This document shows positions 29,478 through 38,069 of a stretch of 64,000 nucleotides of DNA, one piece after another (positions within the stretch are counted from its first letter, which is position 1; each line of letters starts with the position of its first letter). Source of the stretch: Rohdeia sp041398665. GTDB lineage: Bacteria > Planctomycetota > UBA1135 > GCA-002686595. Location: NCBI GenBank assembly GCA_041398665.1, contig JAWKUH010000030.1:1-64000 (forward strand). The letters are read 5' to 3'. Made by a program: the position numbers and the translations under genes. A model generated the notes under the pieces. That model did not search any database, had not been told where the DNA came from, and saw only the letters and a list, made by a program, of their open reading frames with translations.

Positions 29478-30482
29478 TCAGATCGTCCGCTCGCGCATGC
29501 GCCGCGAGCGCCGCAGCGCGGCCCACTCCGCGGCCTGCACGATCGCGTCGAGGAGGTTCGAGGCGTCGGCGACGCCCTTCCCCGCGATCTCCATCGCCGT
29601 ACCGTGCGCCGGGCTCACGCGCACGAAGGGCATCCCGACCAGGACGGTGAGTCCGCCGCGCGGGCGCAGCAGCTTGGTCGGGATGAACGCCTGGTCGTGG
29701 TAGAGCGCGAGCACGCCGTCGAACTCGCCCTTCGAGGCGCGCAGGAAGACGGAGTCGGGCGAGAGCGGACCCGTGACGTCGACGCCGAGTTCGCGCGCGC
29801 GCGCGGCCGCGGGCACGAGCACGTCGCGGTCCTCGGTTCCGAGGAGCCCGTTCTCGCCCGCGTGCGGGTTGAGCCCGGCGAGCGCGACGCGCGGGTTCGC
29901 GACGCCGATCTCGAGGAGGCCGTCCCGGAGGACGAGCAGGTGTTCGGTGACGCGGTCCTCGGTGACGAGGTCGAGCGCCTCGCGCAGCGGCATGTGGCGC
30001 GAGAGCAGCAGCACCCGGAGCCGCCCCGCGACCGCGAGCATCTGCATGCGCCGCGCGTCGGCCCAACGTCCGAGCAGCTCGGTCTGACCCTCGACCCTCT
30101 CGCCCGCGAGGTGCAACGCTTCCTTCGAGACGGGTCCGTTCACCATCCCGTCGAGGTGGCGCGCGAGGCAGAGGTCGGTCGCGGCGCGCAACGCGGCGAG
30201 CGCGGCGCGACCGCCGTTCGCGCCGACGCGCCCGACCTCGACGGGTTCGCCCTCCGTCACGAGCCAGCGTGCGCCGTGGAACGTCGAGAGCACGAGCCGG
30301 TCGTTCGCGCGGACCTCCTCGACGTCGTCGGGGCGGGCCGAAGCCGGCCCGATCGCGAGCACGTCCGCGTCGCGCGTCGACGCGGGATCGGCGAGCACCG
30401 CGCGCACGATCTCGGGTCCGATGCCGGCGGGGTCGCCGACCGTGAGCGCCAGCCTCGGCCGCAACGAACCGTGAAGCTCCAT
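29478..30482 (-). CDS. pdxA: 4-hydroxythreonine-4-phosphate dehydrogenase
   Basis: This enzyme oxidises 4-phosphohydroxy-L-threonine with NAD in the DXP-dependent pyridoxal phosphate pathway. The 334 residues carry ALTVGDPAGIGPEIV, GMVNGPVSKEALH, GHTEL-like GQTELLGRW, AGLNPHAGENGLLG with a metal-ligand His, LALYHDQAFIPTKL and VRVSPAHGTAMEIAGKG, all in family order. The ATG at 30482 precedes ELHGSLRPRLALTVGDP. The upstream in-frame ATG at 30539 would add residues without family similarity. No pdxJ is nearby. Confidence 0.95.
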   Translation of the reverse strand: MELHGSLRPRLALTVGDPAGIGPEIVRAVLADPASTRDADVLAIGPASARPDDVEEVRANDRLVLSTFHGARWLVTEGEPVEVGRVGANGGRAALAALRAATDLCLARHLDGMVNGPVSKEALHLAGERVEGQTELLGRWADARRMQMLAVAGRLRVLLLSRHMPLREALDLVTEDRVTEHLLVLRDGLLEIGVANPRVALAGLNPHAGENGLLGTEDRDVLVPAAARARELGVDVTGPLSPDSVFLRASKGEFDGVLALYHDQAFIPTKLLRPRGGLTVLVGMPFVRVSPAHGTAMEIAGKGVADASNLLDAIVQAAEWAALRRSRRMRERTI

Positions 30483-30546
30483 CGTGTGCAAGGTAGCGTC
30501 GGCCGGGCGCGTGCGCACCGACGCTCCGACGCGCATCACAGCTCCC

Positions 30547-30846
30547 CTACGCCGCCTTCCGTCCGAGTTCGCCGTCGAGGTCCCACAGGAACGCGATCAA
30601 CGCGGCGACGACCTCGAACAGGTCCTCGGGGATCTCGCGACCGACGTCGCACGCCGCGAGGAGTTCGACGAGACTCCGGTCCTCGACGAGAGGCACGCCG
30701 TGCTCCTTCGCGATGGCGAGGATGCGATCGGCGATCTCGCCCTCGCCGCCCGCGACGACGCGGGGCGCGGCGTCGCCACCGTGCTCGTAGCGCAGGGCGA
30801 CAGCGCGTCGCCTCGGCTCCTCGTACTCCTTGCGCGACTCGCTCAT
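30547..30846 (-). CDS. FlhB C-terminal-domain protein (YlqH-like)
   Basis: The 99-residue protein corresponds only to the cytoplasmic export-switch domain of FlhB/YscU: RRAVALRYEHGGDAAPRVVAGGEG, EIADRILAIAKEHGVPLVEDR and GREIPEDLFEVVAALIAFLWDLD. The membrane part and the autocleavage NPTH motif of full FlhB are missing; the position aligned to NPTH-VAVALRY reads EEPRRRAVALRY. Its ATG overlaps the stop of the FliK-like gene as ATGA. The same pair of small FlhB-like and FliK-like proteins is known in other bacteria (for example YlqH and YlqG of Bacillus). A role in export-substrate switching is inference. Confidence 0.85.
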   Translation of the reverse strand: MSESRKEYEEPRRRAVALRYEHGGDAAPRVVAGGEGEIADRILAIAKEHGVPLVEDRSLVELLAACDVGREIPEDLFEVVAALIAFLWDLDGELGRKAA

Positions 30847-32174
30847 CCCACGAGGTCCAGCAGTCCGTGCGGACCGGGCTCCGGAGGGGTCTCGGGGTGG
30901 ACGCGCAGCGACTCCGCGTCCTCGAGCGACGCGCCGAACATCACGGGGCGACCGGCGAACGAGAGGCGTTCGACGACGTCGTCGGCCGCGGCCTGCAGCG
31001 CTTCGAGGACCTCGCGGCGCGAGACGGAGACGCGCACGAGCACGCGCTCGCGAGCGACCACGGCGTCGATGCGGACGGGACCCGTCCGCGCGAACTCGAC
31101 GGCGAGCACCGCGCGCGCCGGCTCCTCGCGTCCGTCCTCGCGGCGACGGCCGCCGCGCCAGCGCATCCACGCCGTCGTCTCGCGATCGTGCTCGAGGATC
31201 GGGATCGCGAACCAGGGCGGTTCGCCGAGCTGGTGTCGCGCGCTCGCGAGCTGGCCGTGCGCGGCGAGTCCGTCGAGCGCTCTCGCCATCGCGTCGCGCA
31301 CGGGGCCCTGGGCCTCGCCGTCGAGCGCGATCGCGAGCAACGCGCGCACGTCGTCGGCGAAGACCGCTCCCGGGTCGACGCCGGCGACGAGCGCGGCCGC
31401 GACGCGCGCCTCGAGCCGCGTCCCGCCCGAGAGGGCGCGTTCGAGCAACTCGCGACCGCTGCGTGGGATCGCGGCGCTGGACGCGAGCTTGCGCTCGAGC
31501 GCCGCGAGTGCTCCGTCGACCCGATCGCTCGCGCGCGCGTCCCCCCGCGACGCGTCGCGCTCGCGCAGCGCCCGCGCGAGCCGGCCGAGCAGTTCGCCCG
31601 GCCCGGGAAGCGCGCCGTCGAAGTGTTGCAGCTCGCGCGCGACGGCGGCGAACCACGCGGGCGGCGACGTGTCGGTGCGCGGCGACGGCGCTGCGATCTC
31701 GACCTCGATCGGTACCGCGGGCCGTTCGACGACCCACGCTCCGCCGGGCGGCGGCGCCGGACCCGCGAGCGCGACCTGGACCGGTGCGCCGGGCAGCGCG
31801 AGGTGCGCCTCGGCACCGCGGCCCGCGACCGCTTCGGGGAGGAGCAGGGCGCCGGCGCGGAGCAGAGCGGCGGGATCCGCGGGCGAAGCCGCCACCTGGG
31901 ACGCGGGGAAGGCGCGCAGGAGGGCGGGCTCGCCCTGGGACGCGACCCGCACGTCGACCCGTCCGCCGACGGGCAGCGGGTCGGCCGAGATCGCGACCGC
32001 CGCACCGCGCGGCGAGCGCACGAGGTAGGCGTTCTCCGCGAGCCGCGCCACGACGTCCACCGCGGTCCGCGACCCCTCGGGGAGCGAGGTCAGGGGCGGC
32101 CCGGTCGCGCCGCCCGCGGACGTGCGCGGGGGCAGCTCGCCGGACGAGGGCAGGACGCGACGGAGGGGATCCAC
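30843..32174 (-). CDS. FliK-like (flagellar hook-length control C-terminal domain) protein
   Basis: The 443-residue protein has a long Ala/Pro/Gly-rich, poorly conserved N-terminal and middle part. A compact C-terminal domain (about 355-425) reads AVLAVEFARTGPVRIDAVVARERVLVRVSVSRREVLEAL and ERLSFAGRPVMFG, the layout of the FliK C-terminal domain that meets the FlhB switch domain. The overlap with the FlhB-like gene supports a joint function. No other flagellar or secretion genes occur in the window. YlqG-like proteins are the closest conceptual match. Assignment rests mainly on C-terminal pattern and context. Confidence 0.65.
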   Translation of the reverse strand: MDPLRRVLPSSGELPPRTSAGGATGPPLTSLPEGSRTAVDVVARLAENAYLVRSPRGAAVAISADPLPVGGRVDVRVASQGEPALLRAFPASQVAASPADPAALLRAGALLLPEAVAGRGAEAHLALPGAPVQVALAGPAPPPGGAWVVERPAVPIEVEIAAPSPRTDTSPPAWFAAVARELQHFDGALPGPGELLGRLARALRERDASRGDARASDRVDGALAALERKLASSAAIPRSGRELLERALSGGTRLEARVAAALVAGVDPGAVFADDVRALLAIALDGEAQGPVRDAMARALDGLAAHGQLASARHQLGEPPWFAIPILEHDRETTAWMRWRGGRRREDGREEPARAVLAVEFARTGPVRIDAVVARERVLVRVSVSRREVLEALQAAADDVVERLSFAGRPVMFGASLEDAESLRVHPETPPEPGPHGLLDLVG

Positions 32175-32225
32175 TGCTCCTGTGATCGGACGCGCCCCGT
32201 CGGCCTTGAGCGCGGAGCGAACGAC

Positions 32226-32261
32226 GGCGCCCCGCGGGTCCTCTCGGTCCCGCGGGGCGCC
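32226..32261 (-). terminator. 13-bp GC hairpin after the MamK-like gene
   Basis: Arms 32226-32238 and 32249-32261 pair perfectly with a ten-base loop. The hairpin lies 41 bases past the stop of the MamK-like gene on the minus strand and before the FliK-like gene. Confidence 0.6.
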
Positions 32262-32301
32262 TTCCTGATCGGGTCCGGGCGCGGTGCGCCGCGGGCCGAA
32301 C

Positions 32302-33375
32302 TCAGCGGAGCTGTTCCCAGTACTCGTCCGGCATGTCGTTGGCGATCTTGAGCGCGCCGTTCGAGCCGCCGTACATCGGCTCCTCGGTGCGGATCACGCG
32401 ACCGCCGCCGAGGCGCTCGTGCATCTCGCGCTCGATCGCGCCGTCGAGGCCCTTGATCTGGCTGCCGCCGCCCGCGAGCAGGACGCGGTTCTTCAGCTTG
32501 TCCTGGAACTCGGGGTCGAACGTCGCGATGAGCTGCTGCAGACCGCTGACGATCGGCGGGACGATCGCGTGGCAGGCCTCGTAGATCTCCTTCTTGAGGT
32601 CGAACTCCGTGGGCTTGCCGGCCACCGGGAGCTTCGCGATGCAGGACTCCATGCTCTTCTGCACCGAGCCGAAGCGCTCCTTGATCGTCTTGACCATGGT
32701 GCGCGTGACCTGCGCCTGCGGGTAGCGCTCCTTGATCAGACCCTCGAGCTGGTCGTCGACGAAGTCGCCGGCCGTCGTCATCGTGATCTGGTCGGCGTCC
32801 TCGGGCATCGTGCCGTGCATCCGGCAGAGGTCGACCGTACCCGCACCGATGTCGATGACGAGCACGTCGTCGAGCATGTCGAGGCCGTACGCGACGGAGA
32901 ACGGCTCCGAGCAGAGCATCGCCGAATCGACGTGTTCCTTGGCCGCCTCGAGGATCGCTTCCTTGTTGTTGATCGACGCCTGTGCGGGCACGCCGATCAC
33001 GGCGTAGACCAGCTCGTCGGCGCGCGGACGCGCGCGGCGGACGATCTCGCCGATCAGGTCGCGGGCCGCGCGCATGTTCGCCTCGGCCTCGATCTGGTTC
33101 GCCTTGCCGGACTCGAGCGACGACTTGATGACGCCGTCGGCGAGCGGCCGGTAGAGGTTCAGCGAGAGTCGCTTCTCGAGGGCCTCGTCGCCGAAGAGCA
33201 CGTCCTTCTTCAGCAGCTTGCGCGCGACGACGTCCTTCGGGTAGCCGACGTACGACGGCACGGTCTCGCGGACGCCGTTGCTGGCCGTGACCGAGGTACG
33301 CGACGTACCCAGGTCGATCCCGAGGTAAAGGACCCCTTCCTCCTGCGGTTGGGGCTTCGATGCGCTGGCTTCCAT
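32302..33375 (-). CDS. MamK-like bacterial actin
   Basis: The 357-residue protein has the actin/Hsp70 ATPase fold. Phosphate-1 is LYLGIDLGTSRTSVTASNG, phosphate-2 is VLVIDIGAGTVDLC, and the adenosine motif is VLLAGGGSQIKGLDG. VRETVPSYVGYP, KDVLFGDEAL, NLYRPLADGVI and SEPFSVAYGLD fit the MamK branch better than MreB or ParM. MamK forms filaments that position magnetosomes. No magnetosome gene (mamA, B, E, M or similar) is visible here, so this is probably a MamK-like filament with another cargo. The ATG at 33375 is followed by a short linker. The degenerate GGDEF gene lies 97 bases upstream on the same strand. Confidence 0.8.
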   Translation of the reverse strand: MEASASKPQPQEEGVLYLGIDLGTSRTSVTASNGVRETVPSYVGYPKDVVARKLLKKDVLFGDEALEKRLSLNLYRPLADGVIKSSLESGKANQIEAEANMRAARDLIGEIVRRARPRADELVYAVIGVPAQASINNKEAILEAAKEHVDSAMLCSEPFSVAYGLDMLDDVLVIDIGAGTVDLCRMHGTMPEDADQITMTTAGDFVDDQLEGLIKERYPQAQVTRTMVKTIKERFGSVQKSMESCIAKLPVAGKPTEFDLKKEIYEACHAIVPPIVSGLQQLIATFDPEFQDKLKNRVLLAGGGSQIKGLDGAIEREMHERLGGGRVIRTEEPMYGGSNGALKIANDMPDEYWEQLR

Positions 33376-33472
33376 GGTGCTTCGTTGTGGGAGTCGTGGG
33401 AGCACGAGGCGCCGGCGGCGACATCGGCTCGCGGGACACACCTCGGACGTCGCCCGAGGGGCCCGTGTTCGT

Positions 33473-34453
33473 TCACTGGTCGGAGGACGACTTGGCGAGG
33501 GCCTGCTTGAGCGCCAGGTTGGCCTGGAAGATGTCCCCCATCATCGCCTTGCGCGTCTCGTCGTCCTTTCCACCCCGTCCGATTGAGCCGAATACCTTTC
33601 CGAGCGAGGCGACGCCGTCCTCCCGGCTCCCCCCCTCCTCCAGGACCCGCGCGAGTTCGGACTGGTAGCGCTCGAGCTCGCCGGCGAGCTTGGCGACCCG
33701 ACGCTCGAGCAGCTTGACCTGCTCGGCGTCGTGGGACGACCCGGCCTGAGCCTGGGCGTCCTCCATGCGCGCGACGGCGACGGCGTGCTCGCCGAGGACC
33801 TGACGCACGGCGGCGAGGAGCGCCTCGGGGTCCACGGCCGGAGCGCGCAGCGCCTCGGCGGCCTCGGCCGCGAGGCGAGCGGGCGTCGCTCCGCGCGGGA
33901 GGTCCACCTCGGCGACGGGGTTCGTCGGCGCGGCGGAGAAGGCGCCTTCGACGAAACGATCGCCGCCCGCCGCCTCGGCGGCGCCGAGCGCTCCCTGTGC
34001 GGCGGCGAGGAGACGCTTGAAGTCGGTGAGCTGGCTGCCCTCGGCCCAGGCGAAGCCCACGCTCAGGCTGACCCGGAGCTGCTTGCCGCCCGAGGCGAAC
34101 TCGAGCTTCCGCGCTCCGCCGAGGACGCGGCGGACGACGTCGAGCACGCCCGCGCGCGGCGTGCTCGGCACGACGACGAGGAGGCGATCGCCCAGCATCG
34201 AGCCGATGAAGTCGCTCGTGCGCAGGTCGCGGCGGAGGAAGCGCTGGACCGCGCCGAAGATCTCGTCGCGCGCCTGCGCGCCGTAGAGGTCGGAGAGCGC
34301 GCCGAGGCGATCCACGCCGAGCAGGAGGCAGCAGAGCGAGTAGTCGTACCTGCGCGCACGGTCGACCTCGGCCTCGAGCAGGTGCTCGAGCTCCTCCGCG
34401 TTGAACAGGCTCCCGCGCGGAGCCTGGAGGGGGATCTGGTCCGAGTCGGACAT
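33473..34453 (-). CDS. Degenerate GGDEF-domain protein with coiled-coil tail
   Basis: Residues about 20-175 of this 326-residue protein follow the GGDEF fold: DRARRYDYSLCCLLLGVDRL, DLRTSDFIGSMLGDRLLVVVP, LRVSLSVGFAWAEG and a final GGDRFVEG. The catalytic GGDEF is replaced by MLGDR, so cyclic-di-GMP synthesis is not expected; nucleotide sensing or a structural role is more likely. Residues about 225-300 form a coiled coil (QVKLLERRVAKLAGELERYQ), followed by a polar tail. The ATG at 34453 is the first in-frame start after which the fold begins. It lies between glpK and the MamK-like gene and may share a transcript with the latter. Confidence 0.75.
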   Translation of the reverse strand: MSDSDQIPLQAPRGSLFNAEELEHLLEAEVDRARRYDYSLCCLLLGVDRLGALSDLYGAQARDEIFGAVQRFLRRDLRTSDFIGSMLGDRLLVVVPSTPRAGVLDVVRRVLGGARKLEFASGGKQLRVSLSVGFAWAEGSQLTDFKRLLAAAQGALGAAEAAGGDRFVEGAFSAAPTNPVAEVDLPRGATPARLAAEAAEALRAPAVDPEALLAAVRQVLGEHAVAVARMEDAQAQAGSSHDAEQVKLLERRVAKLAGELERYQSELARVLEEGGSREDGVASLGKVFGSIGRGGKDDETRKAMMGDIFQANLALKQALAKSSSDQ

Positions 34454-34676
34454 GGGTGGTGGAGCAGGACCGCGGCCCTTCGGCCCGCGGATCCTTCGGC
34501 GCGCCGACCCGGGCTTCTGAACCCGGCCCGACCGGATCGCCGTCGTTCGGGCGAACAGGATAGGGACCCCGGCGACCTTCCCGGTGTTCCGAGTACCCCG
34601 CCTTCGACGGAGGGGTGACGTCCGGGTGGGACGGGGAGCGTCTGCGAGAGGCTCCGCGTCGGCGACGCCCGCCGAT

Positions 34677-36172
34677 TCAGGCGTCCCGGCGGCGCGGATC
34701 CACGCGACGGGAGAGGGTGCGCGAGACGGCGTCGCGCCACGCGGCGAGACGAGCACGGCGCTCGTCCTCCGCCAGGGAAGGCGCGAACTCGCGCTCGACG
34801 ACGGGCGCGGCGCGGTCCGCGCGGTCGAACAGGCCCGCGCCGGGCCCCGCGAGGACCGCGGCGCCGCGGGCCGTCGCCACGACGGCGGCCCGCCGACGGA
34901 CCGTGACCGCGGCGAGGTCGGCCTGCATCTGCATGAGCAGGTCGTTGCGCGCAGCGCCGCCGTCGACGACGAGGCCTCGACGGCGAGACCCGTGCCCTCG
35001 CGAACGAGCTCGACGAGCTCGGCGTTCTGGAACGCGATCGATTCCAGGGCCGCACGTGCGACGTGCGCGCGGGTCGTTCCGCGCGTCAGCCCGAGCAGCG
35101 CGCCGCGCGCGTCGGGGTCCCAGTGCGGTGCTCCGAGTCCGGTGAACCCCGGTGCGAGCACGACGCCGGCCGTGTCCTCGACGGACCGCGCGAGCGACTC
35201 CGACTCGGACGCGTCGCGCACGATCCCGAGGCCGTCGCGGAGCCACTGCACGATGGCTCCCCCCATGAAGACCGACCCCTCGATCGCGTAGCTCGGCCCC
35301 CCCGCCGCGTCGCACGCGACCGTCGTGAGGCAGCCCCGGACGTCGGCGGGCCGATGCGCCCCGGACTGGACGAGCAGGAAGCAGCCCGTGCCGTAGGTGT
35401 TCTTCGACGCGCCGATGTCGACGGCTCCCTGGCCGAGGAGCGCGGACTGCTGGTCGCCGACGGTCCCGAGCACCGGGATCGCGCGACCGTAGCGACCCGC
35501 GTCGATGCGACCGAAGTCGCTCCGCGACGGGACTGGCTCGGGCAACCAGGCCGGGTCGACGCCGAGGATGGCGCACAGCTCCTCGTCCCACCGCCGTGTG
35601 TCGATGTCGAGCAGGAGCGTGCGACTCGCATTGGTGACGTCGGTGCGCTCGGGCGCGCCGCCCGCGAGGTGCGCGACGACCAGCGACTCCACGGTCGCGA
35701 AGACGATCTCGCCCCTCTCCGCGCGCGCGCGGAGCCCCGCGACCTCGCGCAGCATCCAAGCGATCTTCGTGCCCGAGAAGTAGGGGTCGATCACGAGGCC
35801 CGTTCGACGCCGGAAGAGCTCCGCGCGGCCCTCTTGGCGCAGGCGCGCACAGTCGTCGGCGGTGCGACGGTCCTGCCAGACGATGCCGCGGCCGACCGCA
35901 CGCCCCGTCGCTCGTTCGACGGCGAACACGGTCTCCCGCTGGTTCGTGACGCCGATGCCCGCGACGTCGACAGCGTTCGGGTGTCGCAGCACCTCGACGA
36001 GCACGGCGTCGACCGCAGCGAGCAGCTCGTCGGCGTCGTGCTCCACCCGCCCGGGGAGCGGGAAGTGCTGCGGGAACTCGCGGTACGCGCGCGCGAGCGG
36101 GACGAGCGATGCGTCGTAGAGGACGCAGGTGACGCCGGTCGTGCCCGCGTCGATCGCGATGACGGTGGCCAT
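34677..36172 (-). CDS. glpK: Glycerol kinase, one apparent frameshift
   Basis: This enzyme phosphorylates glycerol to glycerol-3-phosphate. FGGY-kinase features are ATVIAIDAGTTGVTCVLYD, GVTNQRETVF, IVWQDRRTADDC, FSGTKIAWMLREV, VGDQQSALLGQG, YGTGCFLLVQ, FMGGAIVQWLRDGLG and the C-terminal VDGGAARNDLLMQMQADL. The N-terminal frame runs to LAVEA near base 34970, and the C-terminal VDGGAARND segment is one frame away. A single base shift there gives a protein of about 498 residues, the normal length. Start at 36172 (MATVIAID). No glpF or glpD gene is adjacent. The clean remaining sequence argues for a consensus error. Confidence 0.9.
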
Positions 36173-36242
36173 GGACACGAGCATGACGCCGACGCGCGCG
36201 ACCCGCCCCGGCACGGAGTCGCGTCGCACCGGATCGGGAACG

Positions 36243-36282
36243 GATGAGGCGCCGTCCGACCCGGGTCGAACGGCGCCTCGTC
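36243..36282 (-). terminator. Long hairpin ending the sigma-factor operon
   Basis: Twenty-base arms pair around the centre at 36262/36263, with one mismatch and one G-T wobble. The hairpin follows the stop of the secreted gene (36314) on the minus strand and precedes glpK, whose start is at 36172. Confidence 0.65.
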
Positions 36283-36313
36283 GCTCGCGGCGCTCACGCG
36301 CCCCGTCCGTGTC

Positions 36314-37000
36314 TCAGGGCACGAACTGGGCGATCGAGAGCATGTCCGTGTCGGCCGTGAGGACGAGCATCGCCTTCTGGCCGTTCGTTCCCACCAGCGT
36401 CATGACCATCGGACCGGCCTGGAGCGCGGACTTCCACTGGTCGACCGGCAGCGGCACCGTGGTCGCGTTCGGCGGCAGGAGCGAGATCGTCGTCTTCGTC
36501 GCGGACGCCGTGACGAGCTTCGAACCGGCGAAGGCGTTCCCGACGCGCCAGGACAGCGAGTTGTTGCGTCCGTCGAACGCGTTCAGGGGCGCTTTCGCGT
36601 CGAGCGTGCCGAACAGGCGCACTCGCGCGTTCGCGGTGGCGAGGGGGCTCGGACCGACGAAGGCGTACCCGGCTCCCTGGGCGTACGGCACCGACGAGAA
36701 CGCGTACTCGTGCGGGACGTCGATCTGGATCGCGGGCTCGGCCTGGAGCGCGTTCTGCTCGGCCGACGCACCGGGGACCGGCACCTCGTCCGAGGGCGTG
36801 AGGTAGGCCGGAAGCGAACCGATCGACTCGCCCGAGGCCATCATCGGAGCGCCGTTGGTCCACTGCTGGAACCAGTCGCTCGCCGTGAGGGCGATCAGCG
36901 TCGCGGGGAGCGAGAGCGCGACGAGGCACGCTCCCGCGGGAAGAGCACCCGCGCGGATCACCGCGCCGAGGCGTCGGAGCCTGGAATGGATGGAGGACAT
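36314..37000 (-). CDS. Exported protein of unknown function in a sigma-factor operon
   Basis: The 228-residue protein has one N-terminal hydrophobic segment (GALPAGACLVALSLPATLIAL) after a basic start MSSIHSRLRRLG, which makes it a signal anchor or signal peptide. The rest is Ala, Ser, Thr and Pro-rich with alternating beta-like strands (VRLFGTLDAKAPLNAFDGRN, TTISLLPPNATTVPLPVDQW, MVMTLVGTNGQKAMLVLTAD) and no recognised domain or catalytic residues. AGGAG lies eight bases before the ATG and overlaps the upstream stop, so it is translated with the anti-sigma/TPR gene. It may be a cell-envelope target or partner of that system; this is context-based. Confidence 0.7.
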   Translation of the reverse strand: MSSIHSRLRRLGAVIRAGALPAGACLVALSLPATLIALTASDWFQQWTNGAPMMASGESIGSLPAYLTPSDEVPVPGASAEQNALQAEPAIQIDVPHEYAFSSVPYAQGAGYAFVGPSPLATANARVRLFGTLDAKAPLNAFDGRNNSLSWRVGNAFAGSKLVTASATKTTISLLPPNATTVPLPVDQWKSALQAGPMVMTLVGTNGQKAMLVLTADTDMLSIAQFVP

Positions 37001-37010
37001 GGATGGGCTC

Positions 37011-38069
37011 CTACCGAAGGTGGTCGTCGGGCGCTTCGGAAGGCGCGCGGAAGAGCTCCGGGCAGCGCTCGACGAGCGCGTCCGCGAAACCGGGTTGGGA
37101 CTCGACGCAGAGCCGGAGTCCGGGAGAGTTGGCGAAGAAGCCCGCGATCTCGGTGATCCGGTCGGGGTGACGGTCGAGCAGCGTCCGGAACGAGTCCAAC
37201 GCGCGCTCGGGCCGTTCGAGGTGCGAGTAGCACAGGCCCGCGTTGAAGCGGGAGAAGAAGAACTGCGGCAGGTCGTCGGCGAGGCCGCTGATCCCGACCC
37301 AGCGGAACCACTTGAGGGCCGTCGCGTAGTCCTGCTCCTCCTCGTGGATCTTGCCCAGCATGACGGCGGCGTGTCCGCGCGAAGCGGGGTCGACGCCGAC
37401 GCGGAAGACGTCCTCGAACATGCGCGCGGCCTTCACGCGTCGGCCGTCGTGCATCTCGATGTAGGCGCTCCACAGGAGGGCCGGCTCGTAGTCGGGTTCG
37501 AGCAGCAAGCACTCGCGCAGAAGTTTGCGAGCCTTGTCGAGCGGCTTGGCGATGCGCTCGAGACTGCCGTTGAGCAGGTGGCGCTTCGAACTCCAGTCGA
37601 GACCGGAAGACGCTCCGCGCGACGACATGCCGTCGACGTAGCCGCGGCCGCGAGCGCGCATCGGCTCGATCTCCGCAGCCTTCTCGAACACGCGGATGCG
37701 GAAGTCCGGGTCGATGGCGTTCAGCGCGTAGGCCTTGCCGAGCTGGTAGAAGATCGCCGCGAGACGGTGCACGGCCTCGCGGGCGAGGAACCCGTGGCCG
37801 GGCTCGGCGCCGACGAGACGGGCGAACTGGTCGACGAGCTTGTCGGAGTCGGCGAGTTCGCCGTGCATCCGGACCTGGGCGCGGACGTTCTCGAAGAAGT
37901 CCCTGCACTCCGGGTGCGACTCGAGCTTCGCCATGGCGGACGCCGCGGCGACTTCGTCGAGCTCGCCGTCGACGAGGCTCGAGAGGTCGGCCTGGAGGGA
38001 CTCGCACTCGGGCGAGCAGGTGTCGCTCCGTCCGCCGCGCTGATCTTCGAAGGGGCTGTCAGTTGCCAT
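37011..38069 (-). CDS. Probable anti-sigma factor with TPR-like repeats
   Basis: The 352-residue protein begins with a short zinc-finger-like anti-sigma pattern (CESLQADLSSLVDGELDE, then SHPECRDFF) that resembles zf-HC2 without its full HxxxCxxC. Residues about 90-330 are helical repeats of TPR character (LLRECLLLEPDYEPALLWSAYIEM, GHAAVMLGKIHEEEQDYATALKWF, LCYSHLERPERALDSFRTLLDRHPD). No transmembrane helix is evident, so a soluble regulator is likely. It overlaps the 3' end of the sigma-factor gene by 11 bases, the usual arrangement of an ECF sigma factor with its anti-sigma factor. The TPR region could dock other proteins. Confidence 0.75.
   Translation of the reverse strand: MATDSPFEDQRGGRSDTCSPECESLQADLSSLVDGELDEVAAASAMAKLESHPECRDFFENVRAQVRMHGELADSDKLVDQFARLVGAEPGHGFLAREAVHRLAAIFYQLGKAYALNAIDPDFRIRVFEKAAEIEPMRARGRGYVDGMSSRGASSGLDWSSKRHLLNGSLERIAKPLDKARKLLRECLLLEPDYEPALLWSAYIEMHDGRRVKAARMFEDVFRVGVDPASRGHAAVMLGKIHEEEQDYATALKWFRWVGISGLADDLPQFFFSRFNAGLCYSHLERPERALDSFRTLLDRHPDRITEIAGFFANSPGLRLCVESQPGFADALVERCPELFRAPSEAPDDHLR

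Noticed and set aside
30547..32174. Start of a flagellar operon
   Set aside because: No further flagellar genes; the protein next to it is a MamK-like actin.
32302..33375. Magnetosome island
   Set aside because: Only a MamK-like gene; other mam genes are not seen in the window.
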